Of a stretch of 64,000 nt of DNA, positions 8,928 through 17,344 are shown piece by piece. The stretch is from DYEP01 sp040755615. Lineage in GTDB: Bacteria > Bacillota > Sulfobacillia > DUSP01 > DYEP01. The stretch covers positions 57,079-121,078 of the forward strand of contig JBFMAL010000001.1 in the NCBI GenBank assembly GCA_040755615.1. The letters are read 5' to 3'. The stretch's first letter is position 1; every line of letters begins with the position of its first letter. The notes below the pieces were generated by a model that did not search any database, was not told where the DNA came from, and saw nothing but the letters and a program-made list of their open reading frames with translations. The position numbers and the translations under genes are program-made.

Positions 8928-9464
8928 GTGGCTGAGATGGGCCGGTGGGTGAAAGAAATTGCATACCTCACCATTTTTGCATCGTTTGTCACGTTGCTCA
9001 TTCCCGAGTCAAGCTACAGGAAGTACGCGCGGCTGGTGCTCGCCACGCTAATCCTGGTGACGGTGTTGCGGCCCGCGATCGGGCTGCTCCGGGGTCAGGA
9101 TCTTGCGGGCCTTTCCGCCCGCATGCCTGCCGAGGAGTCATTTGCCATGGAAGGGCCAGCCCAAGACCTTTCCCGCATGTTCGAAGAACTGCTGAACGAA
9201 AGGGTAAAGGCACTCGTGGTCTCTCTGCCGGGAGTGGCCAGCGCGTGGGTGAGTGCCCAGGTGAAGGTCGAGTCCACCGGGGCATGGGAGGTCCTGCGCG
9301 TTAGGGTGGAGATCCGCCGTGAAATATCTCCGATCAGACCTGTCAGCGTTACGGGGGCGGGCGACACCGTAACTGACGCCGACTTGGCGCAGCAGGTGTA
9401 TGAACTGCTGGAACAGCGCCTCGGCATCGGGAAATCCATGGTTGATCTGGCGATCCTGAAGTAA
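8928..9464 (+). CDS. spoIIIAF: stage III sporulation protein AF
   Basis: About 178 residues with two N-terminal membrane helices and a soluble C-terminal domain; SpoIIIAF belongs to the ring-forming components of the channel. GTG 8928 has AGGAGG seven bases upstream. A longer frame reaching back to 8838 lies inside spoIIIAE and has no site. ESSYRKYARLVLATLILVTV spans the second helix. Canonical position in the operon. Confidence 0.92.
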   Translation: MAEMGRWVKEIAYLTIFASFVTLLIPESSYRKYARLVLATLILVTVLRPAIGLLRGQDLAGLSARMPAEESFAMEGPAQDLSRMFEELLNERVKALVVSLPGVASAWVSAQVKVESTGAWEVLRVRVEIRREISPIRPVSVTGAGDTVTDADLAQQVYELLEQRLGIGKSMVDLAILK

Positions 9465-9480
9465 AGGGGGCAATTACGCA

Positions 9481-10050
9481 GTGGTAAAGATAGGCTATTT
9501 ACAATCAGGGGCCATCGAAAAGTATCGGAATCAAATGCTCCTTGCGGCGCTGGCTCTGGTACTGTTCATTATTGGCTCAGTACTGAGCAGCGCAAAACGG
9601 TCGCCCGAGACAGCGCCAGTGATTGAAGCGGTGAATACCTCAGCCCGGGGTTACGAGAGAGCTCTTGCGCAAGAACTGGAGCGCATGTTGTCGCTTGTGG
9701 ATGGTGCAGGACGGGTGTCCTGCAGCGTTACGTTGGAGGGAGGCGTAAGAACCGAAACGGCGGGCAATAGCAGCGTTACATCAAGGAGGACCGAGGAACA
9801 GGATGCCCAGGGAGGCGTGCGCACAATCACCGAGGAAACAGAGTCGGTGCAGGTTGTGATGGCCAGGTCGGCAGGAGGTGAGCACCCAGTCATCGTGTGG
9901 GAAACAGCCCCGAAAATCGCGGGAGTGCTTGTAGTAGCGGATGGCGCCTCGGACTCTACGATAAAGGCCCAGCTAGCTCAGGCGGTACAAACGCTCCTCG
10001 GCCTGCCAGCGCACAAAGTGATCGTATTACCAAGAAAGGGTGGTATATAA
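9481..10050 (+). CDS. spoIIIAG: stage III sporulation protein AG
   Basis: Single-pass membrane protein whose extracellular domain forms a large ring in the intermembrane space. 189 residues: short cytoplasmic N-terminus, one helix (MLLAALALVLFIIGSVL), then a soluble domain with the ring-building fold and an insertion rich in Ser/Thr/Glu. The C-terminal KAQLAQAVQTLLGLPAHKVIVL is the typical ring-building motif end. GTG start with AAAGGGGG upstream. Confidence 0.93.
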   Translation: MVKIGYLQSGAIEKYRNQMLLAALALVLFIIGSVLSSAKRSPETAPVIEAVNTSARGYERALAQELERMLSLVDGAGRVSCSVTLEGGVRTETAGNSSVTSRRTEEQDAQGGVRTITEETESVQVVMARSAGGEHPVIVWETAPKIAGVLVVADGASDSTIKAQLAQAVQTLLGLPAHKVIVLPRKGGI

Positions 10051-10051
10051 C

Positions 10052-10582
10052 ATGATTGGTGTGCTAGAGCGCAAGACCGTACTCAGGTTCGCGCTGTTCT
10101 TAGTGATTATCGTGGTGCTGTCGTTTTACGCTGCAGTTAAGAGGGCTGAATTCAGGGAAAGGAGCCTGCTTGACAAAGTGGCCGATGCAGTTCCCGCTGT
10201 CACTGCCCCTGCGTCCAGTACCCCGGTCGTGGTGGATTATTACGTGGAGGCACGGCTTGAAAGGGAGCGCGCGGTTAGCCGCGAAGAAGAGACACTGCGC
10301 GCGCTGCTCGCTGACGCGAGCACCGACGCGGCAGCAAAGGCCAAGGCCAGCGCCAGGCTAGTTGAAATCGCGAAGAACAGGACCGCCGAAGAACAAGCCG
10401 AAGCGCTGATAAGATCGAAGGGATTTGAGGATGCGCTCGTGATTGCAATACCTAACGGCGCTGTTGTGATGGTCAAGGCACACGATCTGGCGGTCCAGGA
10501 CGTACGGATCATTGGTGATGCGGTGATGAGGGCCCTTGGCATCGGTCCCGAAAACATCAGTATATCGGCGAAATGGGAATAG
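10052..10582 (+). CDS. spoIIIAH: stage III sporulation protein AH
   Basis: Mother-cell partner of forespore SpoIIQ; the two interact in the intermembrane space to build the channel. 176 residues: one N-terminal membrane helix (ALFLVIIVVLSFYAAV), a long charged helix, and a C-terminal YscJ/FliF-like ring-building domain. ATG 10052, with AAAGGG 11 bases upstream, is preferred over an earlier GTG inside spoIIIAG. Last gene of the operon. No SpoIIQ gene lies in the window. Confidence 0.92.
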   Translation: MIGVLERKTVLRFALFLVIIVVLSFYAAVKRAEFRERSLLDKVADAVPAVTAPASSTPVVVDYYVEARLERERAVSREEETLRALLADASTDAAAKAKASARLVEIAKNRTAEEQAEALIRSKGFEDALVIAIPNGAVVMVKAHDLAVQDVRIIGDAVMRALGIGPENISISAKWE

Positions 10583-10789
10583 ACACGTGCACTTGGACAA
10601 ACAGGCCAACTGCACGGGCTCCTCAAGAACGGAAACGTGCGGGGTTATGAAGCTCAAAGTAAGAGGAGACTACGAACAGCATTGTGATCTTGTTAGATAC
10701 TTGGATTTAGTTTATCAACGCACCTCTAGCAACCCGTGGTCTCACAAAATGCAGCGGTCTGCGAAACTTTTGGGCTGGCCGGGTATTTC

Positions 10790-10819
10790 TTGTAATTCTG
10801 CCGAAGTTTCAGGTATAAT
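10790..10819 (+). promoter_or_regulatory. sigma-A-type promoter before asp23
   Basis: TTGTAA at 10790-10795 and a perfect TATAAT at 10814-10819, spaced 18 bases, about 45 bases before the asp23 start. The rest of the 280-base gap after spoIIIAH contains no gene that I recognise; accB/accC, found here in Bacillus, are absent. Confidence 0.7.
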
Positions 10820-10864
10820 AGTCTTGTCCCACAGATAGTACGATTTGGGACGGAGGTGGAGCTT

Positions 10865-11260
10865 TTGACCGAGAATGGATTTACCGATGAAATGAGCTGG
10901 GACGATGTCGGCAGCGTGAAAATATCAGACGACGTTGTTGCCGTGATAGCGGGGCTCGCTGCTACCGAGGTGGAAGGCGTTGTCGGTATGTCTGGGGGGC
11001 TCGTAGGTGACATCGGGGAGATGCTCGGCAAGAGAAGCCTCTCGAAAGGTGTCAAAGTGGAGGTCGGGGAGCGCGAAGCCGCCCTGGATCTGTTCGTAAT
11101 ATTAGAATATGGTGTTCGGATACCTGAGGTGGCCCAGAGGATCCAAGAGAACGTCAAGCGGGCAGTAGAAAGCATGACGGGGTTGCACGTCATAGAAGTC
11201 AATATACACGTACAGGCCATTTCTACTCATTCAGAAACGCACGAGGAGAAGGTAAGGTAG
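10865..11260 (+). CDS. Asp23/Gls24 family envelope stress protein
   Basis: About 131 residues. Asp23-family proteins attach to the membrane through AmaP and contribute to envelope homeostasis. The motif DDVVAVIAGLAATEVEGVVGMSG is the family signature, followed by GVKVEVGEREAALDLFVILEYG. TTG 10865 lies eight bases after GGAGG and is preferred; GTG 10856 overlaps that site. Next gene is amaP, then DUF2273 and nusB, the common Firmicutes arrangement. Confidence 0.9.
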   Translation: MTENGFTDEMSWDDVGSVKISDDVVAVIAGLAATEVEGVVGMSGGLVGDIGEMLGKRSLSKGVKVEVGEREAALDLFVILEYGVRIPEVAQRIQENVKRAVESMTGLHVIEVNIHVQAISTHSETHEEKVR

Positions 11261-11274
11261 CCGAAAGGAGTGGA

Positions 11275-11817
11275 ATGATGGGCTTGCTGGACAGAATTGC
11301 ATTGGCCTTGTACTCCATGGCTGTATCAGTGGTGGCAGGAGTGCTGTTGCTGGTATCCGTCGGTTGGACAAGACCCCTGACTGCTTTCGCCGAGCTGCTT
11401 GGAGTATCATCAGGGAGGCTCACCGTGGCGGTTGTTGCATTGGTGTTTATCGGGGTGAGCGTTAGAATCCTTCTGCTAATACTAAAAAGGGCGCCGGCTC
11501 GTGCCGGGGCGATCGTACACGATTCTCCGCTTGGCGAAGTGCGGGTTTCGCTCGGTGCCATTGAGAATCTGGTGGGGCGGACAGCCCGGCAGGTGCAGGG
11601 GGTCAGAGAAGTTAAGAGCAGGGTGTGTGCCGGTACCACAGGGGTTGCAGTCGCCATACGCGCGTGGGTTAGCCCGGATATCAGCATACCTGCGGCCACC
11701 GATGAGATTCAGAATCGTGTTAAGGATTATATCGCGAACGTAGTCGGAGTGGGCGTGGAAGAGGTGCGCGTACTTATCGAGAACATATCCAGTGAACGGA
11801 AGTCCCGGGTCGAATAG
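11275..11817 (+). CDS. amaP: alkaline shock response membrane anchor protein AmaP
   Basis: A 180-residue protein with two membrane helices in the first 70 residues, the second followed by a basic KRAPARAG stretch, and a cytoplasmic Asp23-like domain. It anchors Asp23-type proteins to the membrane. Two consecutive ATG codons follow GAAAGGAGTGG; the second (11278) may be the true start. It is 14 bases downstream of the asp23 gene, so coexpression is almost certain. Confidence 0.88.
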   Translation: MMGLLDRIALALYSMAVSVVAGVLLLVSVGWTRPLTAFAELLGVSSGRLTVAVVALVFIGVSVRILLLILKRAPARAGAIVHDSPLGEVRVSLGAIENLVGRTARQVQGVREVKSRVCAGTTGVAVAIRAWVSPDISIPAATDEIQNRVKDYIANVVGVGVEEVRVLIENISSERKSRVE

Positions 11818-11892
11818 CCTCAAACAGGGACAAGAAGGAGGGAGCGGCGTACTTCCCCGGTGAAGAAGGGGGCGTAGACGTCCGCGGGAGCA

Positions 11893-12132
11893 TTGATAGG
11901 TCCGACATTGCGCGAGACTATGACGGATATCTGGGTAAACCACCGGGGCAAGTTCCTCGGCTCACTGTTCGGTCTGCTTTTCTCGCTCTCAGTAATGGCG
12001 ATCGGATTGTTATGGACACTTTTTTGGATACTTTGCGTATTGATCGGATACCAGGTGGGCAAGAAGATGGATGAAGAAAAGGAGAACCTGGTGGACGTGC
12101 TGGAAAGATACCTGCCTCCGGGCGGGCGCTAA
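11893..12132 (+). CDS. DUF2273 small membrane protein
   Basis: Short membrane protein of the DUF2273 family, with the HRGKFLGSLFGL motif, two hydrophobic helices and a charged tail (GKKMDEEKENLVDVLERYLPPG). The start is uncertain: TTG 11893 gives 79 residues, while ATG 11920 gives 70 residues, closer to the family norm, but neither has a strong ribosome binding site. Sits between amaP and nusB. Role presumed in the same envelope complex; not established. Confidence 0.82.
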   Translation: MIGPTLRETMTDIWVNHRGKFLGSLFGLLFSLSVMAIGLLWTLFWILCVLIGYQVGKKMDEEKENLVDVLERYLPPGGR

Positions 12133-12153
12133 GTCGGGAAAAAGGGATACGGT

Positions 12154-12579
12154 ATGTCAAGAAGGACAGCAAGAGAGATCGCATTGACTGCACTATACCA
12201 AATGGATATTTCAAGGGCAACCACACGCCAGGCTTTTTCCAGCGCCGTCAGCTTCTTTCCGGGCGCTGAGGAGAGATCGGTGACGTACGCCATGGAGATC
12301 GTTGAAGGCGTGAGCGAGGCCAGGGGTGAAATAGACGCAGCGCTCCGGAGTGTACTGGAAGGCTGGGAGCTGGACAGGCTGCCCGTAATAGACCGTAACA
12401 TAATGAGAATAGCGATCTACGAGCTCTACCGGCGGGTCGACGTTCCACGGAGCGTATCCATAGACGAGGCCGTAGAGTTGGCGAAGATCTACGGCAGCGA
12501 CGATGACTCACCCAGGTTTGTGAATGGGGTGCTCGCCAAAGTGCTAAAGGGACTGCCCGAAAACCCAGAGCAATGCTGA
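12154..12579 (+). CDS. nusB: transcription antitermination factor NusB
   Basis: RNA-binding factor for rRNA transcription antitermination. 141 residues, usual length, all-helical. Family motifs are RRTAREIALTALYQMD at the N-terminus, the central IDRNIMRIAIYEL, and FVNGVLAKV at the C-terminus. ATG start; only weak purines upstream (GGGAAAAAGGG). In Bacillus nusB is followed directly by folD; here an nfnAB pair intervenes after a 209-base gap that holds a small GCCGGC/GCCGGC hairpin near 12666-12681. Confidence 0.95.
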   Translation: MSRRTAREIALTALYQMDISRATTRQAFSSAVSFFPGAEERSVTYAMEIVEGVSEARGEIDAALRSVLEGWELDRLPVIDRNIMRIAIYELYRRVDVPRSVSIDEAVELAKIYGSDDDSPRFVNGVLAKVLKGLPENPEQC

Positions 12580-12788
12580 TTGTGAGATGGCGCGAGTTCC
12601 TCCCCACGCGCGAAGCCTGCACCATTGTAACTCCACAGCAAAGGGGCAGGATTTTTGATTTTACTGGCCGGCAGCAGCCGGCTGTATTATTGAAACAGCC
12701 AGGAGCCAGGAGGAAAAGACAACTTCATTGTAGAAGCAAACGTGATGTTTGAGCATTTTTCTGTGATAACGGGGAGGGAACAAGCACG

Positions 12789-13631
12789 GTGTTCACTATC
12801 GAATCCAAAAGGGTTCTGACTCCAGTCACCAAACTCATCGTGGTTCAGGCGCCGATGGTAGCCAGGAAAGCAAAACCTGGTCAGTTCGTGATCCTGCGGT
12901 GTACAGAAAACGGGGAGAGAATTCCCCTGACCATAGCCGACTACGACCGGGAGAAGGGAACAATCACCCTTGTTTACCAGGAGGTGGGCAAGACAACGAG
13001 GTTGCTCGGAAAGATGCGCGTGGGAGATGCCATACTTGATCTCGTGGGGCCGCTTGGAATGCCGGCCGAGCTGCCAAAAGAAGGTAGAGTACTCTGTGTG
13101 GGCGGTGGAGTCGGTGTGGCGCCGGTGTACCCCAAGGCCAAGGCGATGCATCAGCTAGGTGTAGATGTGGTCTCTATCATTGGTGCAAGAAGCGCGGATC
13201 TGCTAATACTTGAAGAAGAGATGAGAGCGGTTTCCAGCGCCGTTTACGTGGCAACCGACGACGGCAGCCGAGGACACCACGGCTTCGTCAGCGACGTGAT
13301 CAAGCAGCTGCTGGAACGCGGAGAGAAGTTCGACGAGATCATCGCTGTAGGTCCTATTCTCATGATGCGGGCTTGTGCGGAAGTAACCCGTCCTTATGGA
13401 GTGAAGACGTGTGTCAGTATGAACCCGATCATGGTAGACGGTACAGGCATGTGCGGCGCCTGCAGGTTGTCAGTGGGCGGAAAGACCAAGTTCTGCTGTG
13501 TTGACGGCCCCATGTTTGACGGGCATGCAGTGGACTGGGCGGAGGCAGTGAGGCGTTCGCGCATCTATCTTGAGGAAGAGAAAGTCGCGGTAGACCATAT
13601 GAACTGTGCGGAAGGCGGGTGCAGGTCATGA
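12789..13631 (+). CDS. nfnA: NfnA-like ferredoxin:NADP oxidoreductase small subunit
   Basis: FAD/[2Fe-2S] subunit resembling NfnA and the sulfide dehydrogenase/PyrK-type reductases. 280 residues: N-terminal FAD-binding barrel (KAKPGQFVILR), an NAD-binding domain (CVGGGVGVAPVYP), and a C-terminal cluster-binding loop with cysteines in CVSM, GMCGACR and CCVDGP. NfnAB couples NADH, NADPH and reduced ferredoxin by flavin-based electron bifurcation in anaerobes. GTG start, GGGGAGGG upstream. The next gene encodes the large subunit and overlaps by four bases, which is what separates this from other reductases of the family. Confidence 0.85.
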   Translation: MFTIESKRVLTPVTKLIVVQAPMVARKAKPGQFVILRCTENGERIPLTIADYDREKGTITLVYQEVGKTTRLLGKMRVGDAILDLVGPLGMPAELPKEGRVLCVGGGVGVAPVYPKAKAMHQLGVDVVSIIGARSADLLILEEEMRAVSSAVYVATDDGSRGHHGFVSDVIKQLLERGEKFDEIIAVGPILMMRACAEVTRPYGVKTCVSMNPIMVDGTGMCGACRLSVGGKTKFCCVDGPMFDGHAVDWAEAVRRSRIYLEEEKVAVDHMNCAEGGCRS

Positions 13632-15031
13632 CATCCAAAGGCAGCAGGGTAGAAATGCCGAGACAGGCACCGAAAGAAAGGATAAAGAACTTCAACGAGG
13701 TGGCGCTCGGATATACTCCGGAGATGGCAATGGAGGCTGCCCGGTACTGTATCCAGTGTAAGAAGCCGGGATGCGTCAAGGGCTGCCCCGTGAACGTTAA
13801 GATTCCGGAATTCATCGCGAAGATCGCGGAGGGCGACTTCGCTGCTGCCTCCCGGATAGTCAAGGAGACCAATTCCCTGCCGGCGATATGCGGGAGAGTA
13901 TGCCCGCAGGAGGAGCAGTGCGAGAAATACTGCGTTCTCGGGAAAAAGGGTGAGCCTGTAGCAATAGGAAGGCTTGAGAGGTTTGTGGCTGACTGGGAAG
14001 CGGATAACATGAGCACTGATACATCCCCGGAGCCCATGCGCCCCACCGGGAAGAAGGTGGCGGTGGTAGGCTCGGGCCCTGCCGGGCTGACGTGCGCTGG
14101 CGACCTGGCGAAGATGGGATACCGGGTGACGATCTTTGAAGCATTGCACGCTGCAGGAGGCGTGCTCGTATACGGCATACCTGAGTTCCGGTTACCGAAA
14201 AGCGTGGTCGCAAGGGAAGTGGAGTACGTAAAGAGTCTTGGGGTCGAGCTCTTGACAAACGTGATCATTGGACGCACCGTCACGGTGGATGACCTGTTCG
14301 AGGAGGGCTACGAAGCTGTGTTCCTGGGCACGGGAGCGGGACTTCCCAAGTTCATGGGCATCCCGGGCGAGAACCTAAACGGTGTATACTCTGCCAACGA
14401 GTGGCTGACAAGAACGAACCTGATGAAAGCCTACCTGTTCCCGGAGCACGATACGCCCATCAAGACAGGCCGGCGGGTGGCGGTGGTGGGCGGCGGCAAC
14501 GTGGCAATGGATGCGGTGCGCTGCGCGCTGCGGCTCGGGGCCGAGGAGGCCTACATCATCTACAGGCGTTCTGAACAGGAAATGCCGGCGCGCGCCGAGG
14601 AAGTGGAAAATGCGCACGAAGAGGGCGTGGTGTTCAGGTTCCTCACCAACCCGGTAGAGGTGATCGGAAACGAGGCAGGTTGGGTTACCGGACTTAAATG
14701 TATAAAGATGGAACTTGGCGAGCCGGATGCATCGGGCAGAAGAAGGCCTGTGCCTATACAGGGTTCGGAGTTCGTAATACCCGTTGATACGGTGGTTATG
14801 GCGCTTGGAACGAGTCCCAATCCGATTGTGTCGCAGACGACCCCGGGGCTCCGGATCCATGACTGGGGCGGGCTGATCGTGGAGGAGGAGACAGGGCTCA
14901 CCACCCGTGAAGGTGTATATGCGGGAGGAGATGCGGTGACGGGTTCAGCCACCGTAATCCTGGCTATGGGAGCAGGGAAGACGGCAGCGTCTGCCATTCA
15001 TAGGTATCTTACCGAGAAGCAAGGGAGGTAG
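13628..15031 (+). CDS. nfnB: NfnB-like ferredoxin:NADP oxidoreductase large subunit
   Basis: About 467 residues, resembling the glutamate synthase small subunit and NfnB. The N-terminal domain carries cysteine motifs for two [4Fe-4S] clusters (CIQCKKPGCVKGCPVN and CGRVCPQEEQCEKYC). It is followed by an FAD site (VAVVGSGPAGLTCA) and an NADPH site (VAVVGGGNVAMDAVR). A C-terminal GVYAGGDAVTG completes the FAD domain. ATG 13628 overlaps the nfnA stop as ATGA. No glutamate synthase large subunit is adjacent, which favours the Nfn role over GltD. Confidence 0.87.
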   Translation: MTSKGSRVEMPRQAPKERIKNFNEVALGYTPEMAMEAARYCIQCKKPGCVKGCPVNVKIPEFIAKIAEGDFAAASRIVKETNSLPAICGRVCPQEEQCEKYCVLGKKGEPVAIGRLERFVADWEADNMSTDTSPEPMRPTGKKVAVVGSGPAGLTCAGDLAKMGYRVTIFEALHAAGGVLVYGIPEFRLPKSVVAREVEYVKSLGVELLTNVIIGRTVTVDDLFEEGYEAVFLGTGAGLPKFMGIPGENLNGVYSANEWLTRTNLMKAYLFPEHDTPIKTGRRVAVVGGGNVAMDAVRCALRLGAEEAYIIYRRSEQEMPARAEEVENAHEEGVVFRFLTNPVEVIGNEAGWVTGLKCIKMELGEPDASGRRRPVPIQGSEFVIPVDTVVMALGTSPNPIVSQTTPGLRIHDWGGLIVEEETGLTTREGVYAGGDAVTGSATVILAMGAGKTAASAIHRYLTEKQGR

Positions 15032-15035
15032 CCGC

Positions 15036-15878
15036 ATGGCGAGAATTATCGACGGGAAGGCCATTGCCGAGGAGATCCGGGCGGAGTTTGTTGAAGAAGT
15101 ACGGAGGATCCAGTCTGAAAAGGGCATCACACCCGGTCTGGCAGTTATCCTTGTGGGGCAAGACCCTGCATCTAAGACCTACGTGCGGAACAAAGAGCGG
15201 GCGTGTCAGAACGTAGGTATCTACTCAGAGGTCCACAGGCTGCCGGAAGAGACCTCTCAGGATGAAGTGCTCGGGCTGATCCGGAGGTTAAACCAGGACC
15301 CAAACATCCACGGGATACTGGTGCAGTTACCGCTTCCGGAGCATATCGACGAGACTGCCTGCATAAACGCGATCGTACCCGAAAAGGACGTGGACGGTTT
15401 CCACCCCATCAACGTGGGCAAGCTTACGATCGGCGAAAAGTGCTTCGTGCCGTGCACTCCCGCAGGTGTGATTGAACTCCTGGACAGGGTAGGCGTAGAG
15501 CTGAAGGGGAAGGAAGCCTGCGTGGTCGGAAGAAGCAATATTGTGGGCAAACCGGTATCGCTTCTGCTGCTGCAGAGGCACGCGACGGTCACTATCTGCC
15601 ATTCCCGCACCCGCAACCTTGGTGAAGTGACACGCCGGGCCGATGTGTTGGTTGTTGCAGTGGGCAAGCCGGAAATGGTAAGGGGAGACATGGTGAAGGA
15701 AGGCGCGGTAGTGATAGACGTCGGTGTCAACTCGGTGGATGGCAAGCTGGTGGGTGACGTGGAATTCGCGACTGCATTTGAACGGGCTTCAGCCATCACT
15801 CCGGTCCCCGGCGGCGTCGGGCCGATGACTATCACGATGCTGTTAAAGAACACCATCCAGGCTGCCTGGCAGGTGTAA
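15036..15878 (+). CDS. folD: methylene-THF dehydrogenase/cyclohydrolase
   Basis: Bifunctional cytosolic enzyme interconverting 5,10-methylene-THF and 10-formyl-THF with NADP. 280 residues, usual length. Visible signatures: ASKTYVRNKERACQNVGI with the catalytic lysine region, KDVDGFHPINVG, VVGRSNIVGKPVS in the nucleotide-binding domain and the terminal PVPGGVGPMTI. ATG with GGGAGG upstream, four bases after nfnB. Its NADP link and the adjacent NfnAB suggest a shared redox role. Confidence 0.96.
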   Translation: MARIIDGKAIAEEIRAEFVEEVRRIQSEKGITPGLAVILVGQDPASKTYVRNKERACQNVGIYSEVHRLPEETSQDEVLGLIRRLNQDPNIHGILVQLPLPEHIDETACINAIVPEKDVDGFHPINVGKLTIGEKCFVPCTPAGVIELLDRVGVELKGKEACVVGRSNIVGKPVSLLLLQRHATVTICHSRTRNLGEVTRRADVLVVAVGKPEMVRGDMVKEGAVVIDVGVNSVDGKLVGDVEFATAFERASAITPVPGGVGPMTITMLLKNTIQAAWQV

Positions 15879-15897
15879 CGCAAGGTAGGTTGCGCTT

Positions 15898-17106
15898 TTG
15901 AAACACGTTATCTCGGTTTCAGAACTCACGCTCTACATCAAGGAATTGGTAGAGTCTGACGAGAACATGTGCGGCATCTGGGTCCGGGGAGAGATGTCAA
16001 ACTCAAAGCGGCATTCCTCGGGTCACCGCTATTTTACACTCAAAGACCAACGGGCCTCTCTGCGCTGTGTGATGTTCAGGTCTTGGGCGAGCAGCCTCAG
16101 GTTCATCCCGCAGGACGGCATGGAAGTGCTGGCCTACGGGTCGATGGGGGTGTACGAGCGCGATGGCAACTATCAGATGTACGTGCAGAGGCTTGAGCCC
16201 TACGGAACGGGTTCTTTATACATCGCATTTGAACAGCTAAAGAAGAGACTCGAGGCCGAGGGGCTTTTTGACAGTGCGCGCAAAAGGCCCCTTCCTGCGT
16301 TCCCTCAGCGGGTCGCGGTGATCACCTCGCGGAGCGGGGCGGCCATCCGGGACATACTCTCAGTATCACAGCGTCGCTGCCCTTGTTGCACCGTGGTCGT
16401 CTTTCCGGTGTCGGTACAGGGCGATGCGGCGGTCCCCGAAATGCTGAAGGCACTTGCAGCGGTGGAGGTCCATGGACCTTTCGATGCGGTGATCATCGGT
16501 AGGGGTGGCGGTTCGCAGGAAGAACTTTGGTGTTTCAACGACGAAGCGCTTGCCAGGGCCATAGCCTGCTGCAGTTTCCCTGTGGTCAGCGCCGTTGGGC
16601 ATGAAACGGACTACACCATCGCGGACTTTGTAGCAGATGTAAGGGCGCCGACGCCTTCAGCTGCTGCAGAACTAGTGTTTCCAGATAGAACCGAGCTCTT
16701 GCGGCAGGTTGAGCACCTCAGGCAAAGACTCAGGTCGGCAGTGATGAAGCGGGTCGAGCGCTACAACGAAAGACTCAGATGGCTATCCAGCAGACCTGTG
16801 CTATCACGGCCCGCCGCGAGCCTGAAAGGCCACGTGCAGCGGGTTGACGACCTTGAGCACCGGCTCAGGATCTCAGTCGAGCGCAGGCTCGAGAGCGCCC
16901 GGGGGGCGCTGTACGCGGCCGCGTCCAAGCTGGATGCCTTAAGCCCCCTCGGGGTATTGACGCGGGGATACACCATTACGCTGAAACGCCCGGAGGGCAG
17001 GCTGATCACCCGACCGGGTGACGTGGTGCCCGGTGACAGGCTCGCGACTCTATTCCGCCACGGCGAGATCGTCTCGCTCGTTGAGGAGGTTTTGGGCAAT
17101 GACTGA
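15898..17106 (+). CDS. xseA: exodeoxyribonuclease VII large subunit
   Basis: Catalytic subunit of exonuclease VII, which degrades single-stranded DNA from both ends. 402 residues: N-terminal OB fold (IWVRGEMSNSKRHSSGHRYF), catalytic domain (RVAVITSRSGAAIRDIL, IIGRGGGSQEELWCFND, VSAVGHETDYTIADFVAD) and a long C-terminal coiled region for XseB binding. TTG start at 15898 with GGTAGG upstream. Four-gene order folD-xseA-xseB-ispA is as in Bacillus. Confidence 0.96.
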   Translation: MKHVISVSELTLYIKELVESDENMCGIWVRGEMSNSKRHSSGHRYFTLKDQRASLRCVMFRSWASSLRFIPQDGMEVLAYGSMGVYERDGNYQMYVQRLEPYGTGSLYIAFEQLKKRLEAEGLFDSARKRPLPAFPQRVAVITSRSGAAIRDILSVSQRRCPCCTVVVFPVSVQGDAAVPEMLKALAAVEVHGPFDAVIIGRGGGSQEELWCFNDEALARAIACCSFPVVSAVGHETDYTIADFVADVRAPTPSAAAELVFPDRTELLRQVEHLRQRLRSAVMKRVERYNERLRWLSSRPVLSRPAASLKGHVQRVDDLEHRLRISVERRLESARGALYAAASKLDALSPLGVLTRGYTITLKRPEGRLITRPGDVVPGDRLATLFRHGEIVSLVEEVLGND

Positions 17107-17344
17107 GGCAGAAGAGCCCACGAAGCAGAGATTTGAAGATGCCATGGCGCGCCTTGAGGAGATCGTGCGGCATCTTGAAAGCCAGGAACTGGCGCTGGAC
17201 CAGTCTCTGGCGCTTTTCCAGGAAGGAGTCGGGCTGTCTCGCTTCCTCAAGAAAAAGCTGGATGAAGCCGAAAGACGCATAGAGTACCTTCTGGCTGGGG
17301 AAGACCAAGAGGACGGGGCGAGAAGTGACAGTGGAAGCCTGTGA
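17099..17344 (+). CDS. xseB: exodeoxyribonuclease VII small subunit
   Basis: An 81-residue helical protein that binds XseA. Family motifs are RFEDAMARLEEIVRHLES and LALFQEGVGLSRFLKKKLDEAE. ATG 17099 overlaps the xseA stop region by eight bases, with GAGGAGG upstream. The C-terminus runs past the ispA start. Confidence 0.94.
   Translation: MTEAEEPTKQRFEDAMARLEEIVRHLESQELALDQSLALFQEGVGLSRFLKKKLDEAERRIEYLLAGEDQEDGARSDSGSL

Noticed and set aside
13429..14283. 284-codon minus-strand frame across nfnA/nfnB
   Set aside because: Shadow of the nfn genes; no domain and conflicts with well-supported proteins.
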